IMG/VR virus record: IMGVR_UViG_3300031673_000139
Span: 1-42,933 of that record
Source: a virus
Length of the DNA: 42,933 nt
Strand: one strand, 5' to 3'
Below are positions 36,011-42,933 of the stretch, piece after piece (positions within the stretch are counted from its first letter, which is position 1; each line of letters opens with the position of its first letter). Position numbers and translations under genes: made by a program. The notes under the pieces are model-generated. The model was not told the origin of the DNA and did not search any database. It worked only from the letters and a program-made list of their open reading frames with translations.

Positions 36011-36798
36011 AAGCGAAGCGCTTGGTAGTCATTTCGGACCTGCATTGCGGGTCCAACGTCGGGTTGACGCCGCCTAGCTGGCATGATTCGCCGCCGGCAG
36101 ACGCGCCGCGCGGCGTCCAGAAGCGGGCGGAGTTCCGGCGCAAGCAGTGGCGGTTTTTCGCCGATACCGTCAAGGCGTTGCAGCCGGTTGACCGACTGAT
36201 TGTGCTGGGCGATTGCATAGACGGCGCGCAGCCGAAGGCCGGCGGGGTGGAACTGATTGCGCGTGACCGCAACGAACAGGTACGCATGGCCGTTGACTGC
36301 ATACAGGAGGTCAAGGCCAAGCGGGTAGCCTTTGTCTACGGGACCGGCTACCACGTCGGGGCCGAGGAGGATTTTGAAGACCAGGTTGCCGAACCGTTCG
36401 GCGGCGAGATTGCAGCCCAACAGGACATAGACATTAACGGCGTGATTTTCAACGCCAAGCACTACGCGGGGAATACCGCCAGCCCGCCGAGCCGATTCAC
36501 GTTCCTTTCGGCCGAACAGGTGCGGCAGTTGCTTTGGGCATCGCACGAACAGCAGCCCAAGGCCGACGTGATACTCCGGGGCCACGCGCATCGGTACGCG
36601 GTATGCGGCGAAGAGGGCTGGATGGCCTTCCTCTGCCCGCCGCTGCAAGGGCTGGGCGGCAAAATCGCCCGAATGCGGTCAAGTCTGCCGCTGGCCTACG
36701 GGCTCCTGAGCTTTGACGTTCTGCGCAAGGGGGGTTACGCCTGGAACGCGCACGTGCAGCCGCTTTCAGCCCAAGCCGCGCGGGTGCTTTTGTGGTAG
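36007..36798 (+). CDS. Calcineurin-like metallophosphoesterase
   Basis: A 263-residue protein with the metallophosphoesterase motif series: VVISDLHCGS (D11/H13), LIVLGDCID (D69), YGTGYHVG in place of the usual GNHD/GNH motif, and RGHAHRY (H193/H195). The GDxxD and GHxH sites support a two-metal centre, although the missing GNHD asparagine may change activity. Phage members are common and their substrates are mostly unknown; it may act on nucleic acids or nucleotides. ATG 36007 overlaps the upstream stop. Confidence 0.75.
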   Translation: MKAKRLVVISDLHCGSNVGLTPPSWHDSPPADAPRGVQKRAEFRRKQWRFFADTVKALQPVDRLIVLGDCIDGAQPKAGGVELIARDRNEQVRMAVDCIQEVKAKRVAFVYGTGYHVGAEEDFEDQVAEPFGGEIAAQQDIDINGVIFNAKHYAGNTASPPSRFTFLSAEQVRQLLWASHEQQPKADVILRGHAHRYAVCGEEGWMAFLCPPLQGLGGKIARMRSSLPLAYGLLSFDVLRKGGYAWNAHVQPLSAQAARVLLW

Positions 36799-37112
36799 GG
36801 CGCGTCGGGGGCGGCGTCCGAATCCGCCCGGCGATAGACCTGCCGCCAGACTTTGCCGCCGAAATGGAGCGGCAGGGGTTGACGGTCAAGGCCCTGCCGG
36901 CTACCGAGCGCGTGCTTGCGGCCATGATTGCCGTATGCCGCCGGGAGGGCCGTCCGGCAAGCCGCAAGGAACTCGTAACCGCGACGGGCATACCCTTTAG
37001 GACGGTTGCCGACGCGCTTGTACGGCTGGTTGCCGAAGGCCGCGCCTTGACGGCTACCGACCCCCGCAACCCGACGTGGCAACTGTACATCCCGAAAGGC
37101 GCCGGCAAGTGA
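36792..37112 (+). CDS. Winged-helix-like small DNA-binding protein
   Basis: A 106-residue protein. Its second half fits a winged helix: VLAAMIAVCRREGRPASRKE, LVTATGIPFRTVADALVRLV, AEGRALTATDPR as wing. Its first part is basic and Pro-rich. GTG 36792 overlaps the previous gene by 7 nt and is the only reasonable start. It may regulate early genes or act in replication. The end overlaps the next GTG. Confidence 0.55.
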   Translation: MVGRVGGGVRIRPAIDLPPDFAAEMERQGLTVKALPATERVLAAMIAVCRREGRPASRKELVTATGIPFRTVADALVRLVAEGRALTATDPRNPTWQLYIPKGAGK

Positions 37113-37411
37113 ATCATTGCGGCACTTGCGGACTTGAACTGCCCGACGCGGAATTCGACGCCGATACGCGCCGGGTTAATGGCCTGTCAAGCCGCTGCAA
37201 GGAATGTCGCCGGGCCTGCGGACGCGCATACACGAGGCGCAAGCGGGAGGGGCTGGTGATCGTCGGCCGCCGCTATCGCGCGTCTGCCGGGGCCGCCTTC
37301 GTCCACTGGTTGCTTTCAGAAGACTGCGGGCGCTGGATAGGTTTCCACACCGCCCCATTCCGCGCCAACTTGTCAACAAGTACCGACATTTTTGCACAGG
37401 AGGCTAGCTAA
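37109..37411 (+). CDS. Zinc-finger protein (HNH-associated type)
   Basis: A 100-residue protein starting at GTG 37109 (GTGA overlap). Its N-terminus HCGTCGLELPDAEFDADTRR, then GLSSRCKECRRA, is the four-Cys zinc finger often found at the start of HNH endonucleases or in small stand-alone phage proteins. No HNH motif follows; the rest is a basic, aromatic region (AFVHWLLSEDCGRWIGFHT). It is therefore a stand-alone zinc finger or a truncated nuclease. GGAGGC at its end serves the next gene. Confidence 0.6.
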   Translation: MNHCGTCGLELPDAEFDADTRRVNGLSSRCKECRRACGRAYTRRKREGLVIVGRRYRASAGAAFVHWLLSEDCGRWIGFHTAPFRANLSTSTDIFAQEAS

Positions 37412-37743
37412 TGGGCAAGCCCGAAAATGCCGTACAGCGCCAATGCCTGCAACTGCTACGCCTCTCGCACATACCGGCGTGGCGGTCCAACAATGCCGGC
37501 GTCTACAATCGCAAGGCCGGTTGCTACACCTTCCACGGTACGCCCGGAGTTGCCGATATCCTGGCGATCCTGCCGCCCGACGGCCGGTTGCTCGCCATCG
37601 AGTGCAAATCGGCGACCGGCAAGCAGACGGACGCCCAGCGCAATTGGGCGGCGGAAATCTCCGCGGCCGGCGCAACCTACGTTGTCATCCGCGACATTGC
37701 CGAACTGCAAGCGGCACTAAGACAGGCGGCCGGCAATGCGTAG
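37411..37743 (+). CDS. VRR-NUC domain nuclease
   Basis: A 110-residue protein matching VRR-NUC (Holliday-junction-resolvase-like) nucleases. The PD-(D/E)xK core is GTPGVADILAIL (D49) followed by LLAIECKSATGKQTDAQ (E64-x-K66). Such stand-alone phage VRR-NUC domains process branched DNA. ATG 37411 overlaps the previous TAA. The end overlaps the next gene by 8 nt. Confidence 0.85.
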   Translation: MGKPENAVQRQCLQLLRLSHIPAWRSNNAGVYNRKAGCYTFHGTPGVADILAILPPDGRLLAIECKSATGKQTDAQRNWAAEISAAGATYVVIRDIAELQAALRQAAGNA

Positions 37744-37978
37744 CCTCAGCACGCCCTTTTGCATCGAGCGCGCGGGCGCGGAGATTGAAGGCGTCCTGTT
37801 CTTCAACGTCTACAAAGGCGAACCGCGCGGCCCGCACTACCCCGGCTGCCCGCCATACCTGGGCGAAATGCGATTCGTGGACCCCGACGGCTACGAGCGA
37901 TTCCTTACCCCAAGCGAATTCAAGGCCGCAGAAGCCGCCGCCTGGCAAGAGGTCAAGAAGGAGGCCGCCCATGTTTGA
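37736..37978 (+). CDS. Hypothetical protein
   Basis: An 80-residue protein of unknown function. It has strands CIERAGAEIEGVLFFNVYKG, then an HYPGCPPYLGEMRFVDPDG loop and a helical acidic end (KAAEAAAWQEVKKEAAHV). Its end is encoded by GGAGGCCGCCCATG, the same junction sequence that ends the following DUF5131 gene. It is coupled to both neighbours. Confidence 0.5.
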   Translation: MRSLSTPFCIERAGAEIEGVLFFNVYKGEPRGPHYPGCPPYLGEMRFVDPDGYERFLTPSEFKAAEAAAWQEVKKEAAHV

Positions 37979-38726
37979 CCGCATCGCCGAGGGCCGCTGG
38001 TGGGACCGCCCGCTCGGGCTGGTCCGGGGCTGTACGCCGTGCTCTCCGGGCTGTGACCACTGCTGGCTACGGAGCACCTATCGGCGCTTCCGCGGCGGCG
38101 CGGACATCTCCGCCAAGTTCTGTGACTGGCCTCTTGAGAAGCTGCGCCGTGCCCGGAAGCCCGCGGCCTGGGCGGTGTGGAGCGACCTGTTCCACGAAAA
38201 CGTCAAGGACATGGAAATCTCGGCCGCCTTGCACGTCGCCGGCCACGCCTCGAAGCACGTGGTCATGATGCTGACCAAGCGCGCCGCGCGCATGGAAAAG
38301 TGGTCGCGGTGGTTCGGCGAGTGGCCGCCGACCGCCTGGGCCGGCGTCACCGTCTGCAACCAGGCCGAAGCCGACGAGAAAATCCCGCTGCTGCTACAAG
38401 TCCCGGCGGCGGTGCGGTTTCTGTCCCTGGAGCCCATGCTCGGGCCGGTGGACCTCGGCCCCTGGTTGGGCACGGTCCACACCGACCAGTTCGGCGGGCA
38501 CTGGGGGAAAGACGGCCCCTGGGTGGATGGCCTCGCGTGGGTCATCCTCGGCGGCGAGACCGGTCCCGGCGCGCGGCCGATGGACCTGACGTGGGCACGG
38601 AGCGTCCGCGACCAATGCGTCGCGGCCAGCGTCCCATTCTTCTTCAAGTCTCATGGCGGCCGGACCAAGAACCGGCTGCTCGACGGCCGCACTTGGAACG
38701 AATTGCCGGAGGCCGCCCATGCCTGA
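37971..38726 (+). CDS. DUF5131 / phage Gp37-Gp68-like radical-SAM-type protein
   Basis: A 251-residue protein with the signature of the family. RGCTPCSPGCDHCW contains C24-x3-C28-x2-C31, the spacing of a radical-SAM iron-sulphur motif, after an extra Cys at 21. Later it has VVMMLTKRAARM, TAWAGVTVCNQAEAD, VRFLSLEPMLGPVDL and LAWVILGGETGPGAR, all family motifs. The reaction of the family is not established; radical-SAM chemistry on DNA, RNA or nucleotides is plausible. It is followed directly by two DNA methyltransferases, which suggests a role in DNA modification (inference). ATG 37971 overlaps the upstream stop. Confidence 0.8.
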   Translation: MFDRIAEGRWWDRPLGLVRGCTPCSPGCDHCWLRSTYRRFRGGADISAKFCDWPLEKLRRARKPAAWAVWSDLFHENVKDMEISAALHVAGHASKHVVMMLTKRAARMEKWSRWFGEWPPTAWAGVTVCNQAEADEKIPLLLQVPAAVRFLSLEPMLGPVDLGPWLGTVHTDQFGGHWGKDGPWVDGLAWVILGGETGPGARPMDLTWARSVRDQCVAASVPFFFKSHGGRTKNRLLDGRTWNELPEAAHA

Positions 38727-40185
38727 GCGCCTCGGCCCCTACGAGTTGGGCCGCGTCCATTGCGGAGACTGCCTCGACGGCATGGCGGCGCTGCCGGCCG
38801 ATTCCGTTGACAGCATCGTTACCGACCCGCCCTATGGCCTGACAGACTGCCATGTGGGCGGTGATGCTATTCCCGGCAAGTTCGGCGAGCGCACAGAAGA
38901 AGAAAAACTTGCCAGAAAAGCCACCAGGGAGCGCGGCGGATTTATGGGGATGAAATGGGACCGCGGTGTGCCCGGAGTCGCGTTCTGGCAGGCCGCGCTC
39001 CGGGTCTCCAAGCCCGGTGCTCACCTGCTGGCCTTCGGAGGGACGCGCACTTTTCACCGGCTGGCTTGCGCCATCGAGGACGCCGGCTGGGAGATACGCG
39101 ACTGCATCATGTGGGTGTATGGTTCCGGCTTCCCCAAGTCGCTTGACGTTAGCAAGGCGATTGACAAAGCGGCGGGGGCGGCGTTTGAGTCGCGCCCGGC
39201 TTCGGGTGTAGGCTTTATGAATGCCGAGGGCGCGGGCGGCTACAACGTCACAAAGAACCAGCTTCGGCTCAAGGGAGAAAGCACGCCCGCCGCGAAGCTC
39301 TGGGCCGGCTGGGGCACGGCGCTCAAGCCGGCCTGGGAGCCCATCATCGTCGCCCGCAAGCCTTTAATCGGCACCGTTGCCGAAAACGTATTGAAGCACG
39401 GCACCGGGGCGATGAATATTGACGGGTGTAGGATAGAAACGCAAGACAATCTAAATGGTGGAGCTTATAGTGGTGGTGCGAAGGACTTGGACAGTGCTAC
39501 AAGTTATGCAACTGGTGTTAATGCTGGAACATTCAAGCAACCTGCCGGCCGCTGGCCCGCCAACCTTGTCCACGACGGCAGCCCGGAGGTGCTGGCGGGG
39601 TTCCCGGAAAGTCAAGACGGGGTGGCCGTGCGCCACCGCGGAGTAAGCGGCGGACGCATTATGTGCCGGCCAAAACCGCCCGGAACGCCGGACGCAGGTT
39701 ATGGGGGTTCCGGTTCCGCCGCCCGCTTCTTCTACTGCGCCAAGGCCAGCCGGAGCGAAAGAGAGGCGGGGATGGAAGGGTATCGCGTTGTCCCCGCCGG
39801 AGAGAGGGCGGGGGGGCGCGCGGAAGGTTCGGCCGGACTCGTCATGGCCGATGGCAAGGCCAACCCCTATGCCGGAACCAACACTCCGAATCGCAACCCC
39901 CACCCCACCGTCAAGCCCATCAGCCTCATGCGCTGGCTGGTCAGGCTGGTTACCCCGCCGGGTGGGCTTGTCCTTGACCCCTTCGCCGGCTCGGGCTCCA
40001 CGCTCTGCGCCGCGGTGTTAGAGGGCTTCAACCCGCTCGGCTTCGACATGGAGGCCGAATACGTAGCCATCGCCAACGCCCGGATTGACTACTGGCGCAA
40101 GCACCCCGAAGGCCCGGCATACGAGCCGGACGCTCCCGAGGTCTGCGCCGGCCAGGGGCAGCTTTTCGGAGACGAACATGCCTGA
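38719..40185 (+). CDS. Beta-class DNA methyltransferase (N6-adenine or N4-cytosine)
   Basis: A 488-residue protein. The catalytic motif DPPYG (36-40) is near the N-terminus and the SAM-binding DPFAGSGST (420-428) near the C-terminus, the order of beta-class amino-methyltransferases. LLAFGGTRTFHRL and the HPTVKPISLMRWL segment are also typical. The long middle part holds the target-recognition region. It includes a patch (39420-39545) that is clearly AT-richer than the rest. The first 14 and last few residues match the next methyltransferase. It would modify phage DNA, perhaps against restriction. ATG 38719 is coupled to the preceding gene. Confidence 0.85.
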   Translation: MPERLGPYELGRVHCGDCLDGMAALPADSVDSIVTDPPYGLTDCHVGGDAIPGKFGERTEEEKLARKATRERGGFMGMKWDRGVPGVAFWQAALRVSKPGAHLLAFGGTRTFHRLACAIEDAGWEIRDCIMWVYGSGFPKSLDVSKAIDKAAGAAFESRPASGVGFMNAEGAGGYNVTKNQLRLKGESTPAAKLWAGWGTALKPAWEPIIVARKPLIGTVAENVLKHGTGAMNIDGCRIETQDNLNGGAYSGGAKDLDSATSYATGVNAGTFKQPAGRWPANLVHDGSPEVLAGFPESQDGVAVRHRGVSGGRIMCRPKPPGTPDAGYGGSGSAARFFYCAKASRSEREAGMEGYRVVPAGERAGGRAEGSAGLVMADGKANPYAGTNTPNRNPHPTVKPISLMRWLVRLVTPPGGLVLDPFAGSGSTLCAAVLEGFNPLGFDMEAEYVAIANARIDYWRKHPEGPAYEPDAPEVCAGQGQLFGDEHA

Positions 40186-40978
40186 GCGCCTCGGGCCGTA
40201 CGAACTGGGGCGCGTACACGTTGGCGACTGCCTGGAGGCGATGAAGCAGTTGCCGGACGGGTGCGTGGAGATATGCGTTACTTCTCCGCCATACAATCAG
40301 CTAGGTAGTCGCATTCCTACCGCCCCCACCGGAATGCACAAGGGCAACGGGTTTCTAGCGAAGGTTTCGGCTAATGGCTACGCCGATGATATGGACGAAC
40401 TGGACTATCAAAAGTGGCAATCCCAATTAGTCCATGAACTGCGCCGCGTTTGTAAATCTACCGTTTGGTACAACCACAAACTGCGATACCGGGACGGACT
40501 AGCCATTTCTCCCATGAGATGGTTGGGGCATCTCCCACTGTGGGCCGAAATCGTTTGGGACCGGGGGGGCGGGATGGCTCTAAACGCTAATCGGTTTGTG
40601 CCTAGCGATGAGCGTATATATGGGATTGACGCGCCCGAATGGTGGGATGCGTCATTCAATACCAAAATGACCGTGTGGCGCATAGCTCCTTTCAATGCGT
40701 CGGGCACCGATCATCCTTGCCCGTATCCGTTGGAAATTCCCAAGAGGCTGATAGGGGCGTCGTGTTCTCCTGGCGGAATTGTCGTTGACCCCTTTGCCGG
40801 CAGCGGCACAACCGGAGTCGCCTGCGCCCAGATGGGCCGGAAGTTCCTCGGCTTCGAGATTGACCCGCACTGGGCCGAAGTCGCCAACCAGCGCATGGAG
40901 GCCGCCGCCAAGGGCCTGACCCTCGCCGAGCACCGCGCCGGCCAGGGACAACTGTTCGGAGACGCCGATGCAGAATGA
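40178..40978 (+). CDS. Beta-class DNA methyltransferase, N4-cytosine type
   Basis: A 266-residue protein with TSPPYN (35-40) and DPFAGSGTT (204-212), the beta-class order. SPPY rather than DPPY in the catalytic motif is common in N4-cytosine enzymes. Its first 14 residues (MPERLGPYELGRVH) and its end (AGQGQLFGD) are shared with the preceding gene, while the rest is unlike it and AT-richer than its neighbours. This suggests cassette exchange between shared ends. It is coupled to the preceding gene and overlaps the DnaB start by 11 nt. Confidence 0.85.
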   Translation: MPERLGPYELGRVHVGDCLEAMKQLPDGCVEICVTSPPYNQLGSRIPTAPTGMHKGNGFLAKVSANGYADDMDELDYQKWQSQLVHELRRVCKSTVWYNHKLRYRDGLAISPMRWLGHLPLWAEIVWDRGGGMALNANRFVPSDERIYGIDAPEWWDASFNTKMTVWRIAPFNASGTDHPCPYPLEIPKRLIGASCSPGGIVVDPFAGSGTTGVACAQMGRKFLGFEIDPHWAEVANQRMEAAAKGLTLAEHRAGQGQLFGDADAE

Positions 40979-42278
40979 AACGCTGCCCCCGCAGGCGGTT
41001 GACATTGAGCGGGATGTTTTGGGCTGCATTTTGCTTGACCGTGACGCGGCGGACGCGGCCTTTTCGCGCCTGGTTGCAAGTGACTTCTATAAGGGCGCGC
41101 ACAAGACCATCTTCGACGTTGCCCACATGGTCTACGAGCGGGAGCAAAACGTAGACCAAGCGCTTGTGCGGCAGGAGCTTTCCAGCCGCGGCGAACTGGA
41201 GGCCATCGGGGGCGCGGTCTACCTTGCGGACCTGGTAGCCAGCTTCGCCACTAGCGCGCACATTGAATCCTATTGCGCTATCGTCAAGGACGCCAGCCGC
41301 AAGCGGCAACTCATAGCCGCCGGCACGGAACTGGTGCGCGCCGGATTTGAGTCGGGGCAGCCGGCCGCAGAACTGCTCGGCCATTTCTCCGCAACCATCG
41401 CCGCGATTGAAGACGGCGTACTTGGCGGCGTCCAAGACAGCAGCATTTCCGCGGTCCTGGCCGATGTTTTTGCCGTGCTTGACCGGGGCGCAACTCCAGC
41501 ATGGACAACCCATCTGCCGGAATTCGACGCGCTCACCGGCGGCATGGTCCCCGGCGAACTGTGCGTAATCACCGGCCTGCGCGGCGGGGGCAAGTCTACG
41601 CTGGCCGCCAACCTCGCCCGCAACTGGGCTGGGCAGGGCAAGCCCGTTTTGTACGTTTCTTACGAAATGACTCGCGACATGGTGGCCGCGTCCATTCTGG
41701 CCGCTGAGTCCCGCGTTGCCATCCGCAAGGACTGGATTATGTCGGCCGACCAACGCCGCGCCGTAGACGCCGCAGCCAAGGCCATCCAGTCGCTGCCGTT
41801 CTACATCTGGGACTTCTCTGGCGGCGACTCCCGGCGGCTGTCTAGCCTCACCGCCAAGGCCCGGCAGTATCACCGCCGGCATGGAGTTCAAGCGGTGATA
41901 GTCGATTACGCGCAACTGGTCTGGCCGGACGGGCAGGCGGACACGCGCGAACAAGAGGTTGCCGCCACCAGCCGCGCGCTCAAGTCCCTGGCCGTGGAAC
42001 TCAAGGCCGTGGTAGTGGCCTGTTCCCAACTCAATGACCAGGGACTTACCCGCGAATCGCGCGCCCTTGAACACGACGCCGATATGCTGATACACATTCA
42101 ACCCGTGCAAGAAACCTACCAGCCCCAAGCCGATACCTGCATAGAGGTCAAGAAAAACCGTTCCGGCGCGCTCGGCCAAGTGCCCGTCACCTGGCAGCGC
42201 GGCTGGCGCACGTTTGAGTCGAGAATGCCCGACATTGACCCCGGCAGAGACCACAGCGAACCGGAGGGGGATACGTGA
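40968..42278 (+). CDS. DnaB-like replicative helicase
   Basis: A 436-residue protein with the DnaB layout. An N-terminal helical domain (PPQAVDIERDVLGCILLDRD, AIGGAVYLADLV) is joined to a RecA-like motor. Walker A is GLRGGGKST (203-211) and Walker B is VIVDYAQLV (D313). VACSQLNDQGL and DMLIHI are the following motifs, with KKNRSGALGQVPVTW as the arginine-finger-type end. It should unwind phage DNA; a DUF1376-type initiator is encoded two genes on. Whether it uses a host primase is unknown: no primase is evident. The end overlaps the C5-methyltransferase GTG. Confidence 0.9.
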   Translation: MQNETLPPQAVDIERDVLGCILLDRDAADAAFSRLVASDFYKGAHKTIFDVAHMVYEREQNVDQALVRQELSSRGELEAIGGAVYLADLVASFATSAHIESYCAIVKDASRKRQLIAAGTELVRAGFESGQPAAELLGHFSATIAAIEDGVLGGVQDSSISAVLADVFAVLDRGATPAWTTHLPEFDALTGGMVPGELCVITGLRGGGKSTLAANLARNWAGQGKPVLYVSYEMTRDMVAASILAAESRVAIRKDWIMSADQRRAVDAAAKAIQSLPFYIWDFSGGDSRRLSSLTAKARQYHRRHGVQAVIVDYAQLVWPDGQADTREQEVAATSRALKSLAVELKAVVVACSQLNDQGLTRESRALEHDADMLIHIQPVQETYQPQADTCIEVKKNRSGALGQVPVTWQRGWRTFESRMPDIDPGRDHSEPEGDT

Positions 42279-42933
42279 CCCATGTTGACCTCTTTACCGG
42301 ACTCGGCGGATTCTCCCTTGCCGCCCGAGCCAACGGAATCCGCACCATCGCCATGTGCGAATGCGACCGGCGTTGCCGGAAATTCCTCGCCAAAGCCTGG
42401 CCCGGAATCCCCGTCCATCCCGACGTGCGAACCTTCCCCGGAGCCGACTATCGCGGGGCCTTCCTCCTCACTGCCGGGGTTCCCTGCCAGCCTGCATCCC
42501 GAGCCGGGAAGCAAGGAGGCGCGGGAGATGACCGCTGGCTCTGGCCGGCGGCTCTGGCGGCGATGGAATCTGTCCGGCCCGATTGGTGTCTATTCGAAAA
42601 CCCTCCTGGAATCGAAGACGTGGGGCTCGACGGAATACTTGCTGAAGTGGCGGGAAAAGGCTACCAAGTCGGGCCGGTTTTCGATATTCCAGCTTGCGCC
42701 GTGGACTCCCCGCAACTCCGGCACCGACTCTGGATTGTGGCCCACCGCGCTGGCGGCCGACCAGAAACAATCGGGGAGTCCGGCCAAGGGATTGACGTAC
42801 CTGACCCCGGCGCTCAAGTCCCTCTACCCGACGCCGGAGAAATCACTGACCGATGCGGGGCACACCAGCAGGTCGGGCCAGCGCAAGAGCGAGTTGATGC
42901 TGGGCGGGCTGGTGAGCGCGTATCCCACCCCGC
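42275..42933 (+). CDS. DNA cytosine-C5 methyltransferase, N-terminal part
   Basis: The gene starts at GTG 42275 (overlapping the helicase stop) and runs off the window; it continues across the circular join to 386 (302 residues in all). Motifs are present in order: motif I DLFTGLGGFSLA, motif IV VPCQPASRAGKQ with catalytic C71, motif VI FENPPG (ENP in place of the usual ENV, 108-110), and motif VIII QLRHRLWIVA (147-156). It methylates C5 of cytosine in an unknown target and is the third DNA methyltransferase of this operon. The last 136 bases lie within the terminal repeat. Confidence 0.9.
   Translation, partial: MTHVDLFTGLGGFSLAARANGIRTIAMCECDRRCRKFLAKAWPGIPVHPDVRTFPGADYRGAFLLTAGVPCQPASRAGKQGGAGDDRWLWPAALAAMESVRPDWCLFENPPGIEDVGLDGILAEVAGKGYQVGPVFDIPACAVDSPQLRHRLWIVAHRAGGRPETIGESGQGIDVPDPGAQVPLPDAGEITDRCGAHQQVGPAQERVDAGRAGERVSHP
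42798..42933. repeat. Right copy of the 136-bp direct terminal repeat
   Basis: These bases are identical to 1-136 except for C at 42807 against T at 10. The C5-methyltransferase frame continues through the join without a break, so the sequence is circular or circularly permuted. The Pro codon here (residue 178 of the enzyme) is Leu in the left copy. Confidence 0.9.

Noticed and set aside
37109-37411. Calling this zinc-finger protein an HNH endonuclease
   Set aside because: It has the four-Cys finger but no HNH His/Asn motif in the remaining residues.
40692-42254. Minus-strand frame of 520 codons opposite the DnaB-like helicase
   Set aside because: The plus frame has clear Walker motifs, while the minus frame is Gly/Val/Arg-rich and motif-free.

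Overview
The window is a complete, circularly closed genome of a tailed bacteriophage. Its first 136 bases recur as its last 136 bases (42798-42933) with one mismatch. Joining them gives a circle of about 42,797 bp and restores a cytosine-C5 methyltransferase gene that is cut by the window edges. The DNA is visibly GC-rich. Genes are packed head to tail, with ATGA, GTGA and TAATG start/stop overlaps almost everywhere. A tail tube protein, a tail-assembly chaperone pair made by frameshifting, a short tape measure and a hub protein indicate a siphovirus-like particle with a short tail. No integrase or recognisable endolysin is visible. The host cannot be named from the sequence. The sigma-54-type promoters and a putative lipoprotein fit a Gram-negative or related host (inference).

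Layout. (1) 28996 rightward to the window end and on through 1-4638: the early/middle operon. It holds an endonuclease VII, many small zinc-ribbon proteins, a RecA-like ATPase with an SSB-like partner, glutaredoxin, a dATP/dGTP diphosphohydrolase-like and a deoxyribosyltransferase-like protein, a metallophosphoesterase, a VRR-NUC nuclease, a DUF5131 protein, two beta-class DNA methyltransferases, a DnaB helicase, the C5 methyltransferase, a DUF1376 replication protein, a run of unknown genes and a sigma-region-4-like protein. It ends at a hairpin terminator (4684-4710). (2) 4842-27351: the late operon. It holds terminase small and large subunits, portal, scaffold, major capsid, a six-gene glycan-modification cassette, connector-type genes, a possible lysis/membrane group, a large fusion protein, tail tube, chaperones, tape measure, hub, collar and fibre, closed by a strong terminator (27399-27435). 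(3) 27428-28661: the only leftward operon, with five small genes including an XRE-type regulator and an 11-residue-repeat protein. (4) 28662-28995: the divergent control region.

The most striking regulatory feature is that control region. It holds two back-to-back -24/-12 (sigma-54-type) promoters. The rightward one matches the consensus exactly and the leftward one has a single mismatch. TGACAA direct and inverted repeats lie between them at about -100 to -160 from both predicted start sites, where enhancer-binding activators usually bind. Both early operons may therefore depend on the host sigma-54 system.

The most striking accessory feature is the block at 9944-15289, between the capsid gene and the connector genes. 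It holds a three-domain glycosyltransferase, a deacetylase-like protein, three more glycosyltransferase-like proteins and a class I methyltransferase, all translationally coupled. It looks like a late-expressed system that builds or modifies a glycan, perhaps on the virion.
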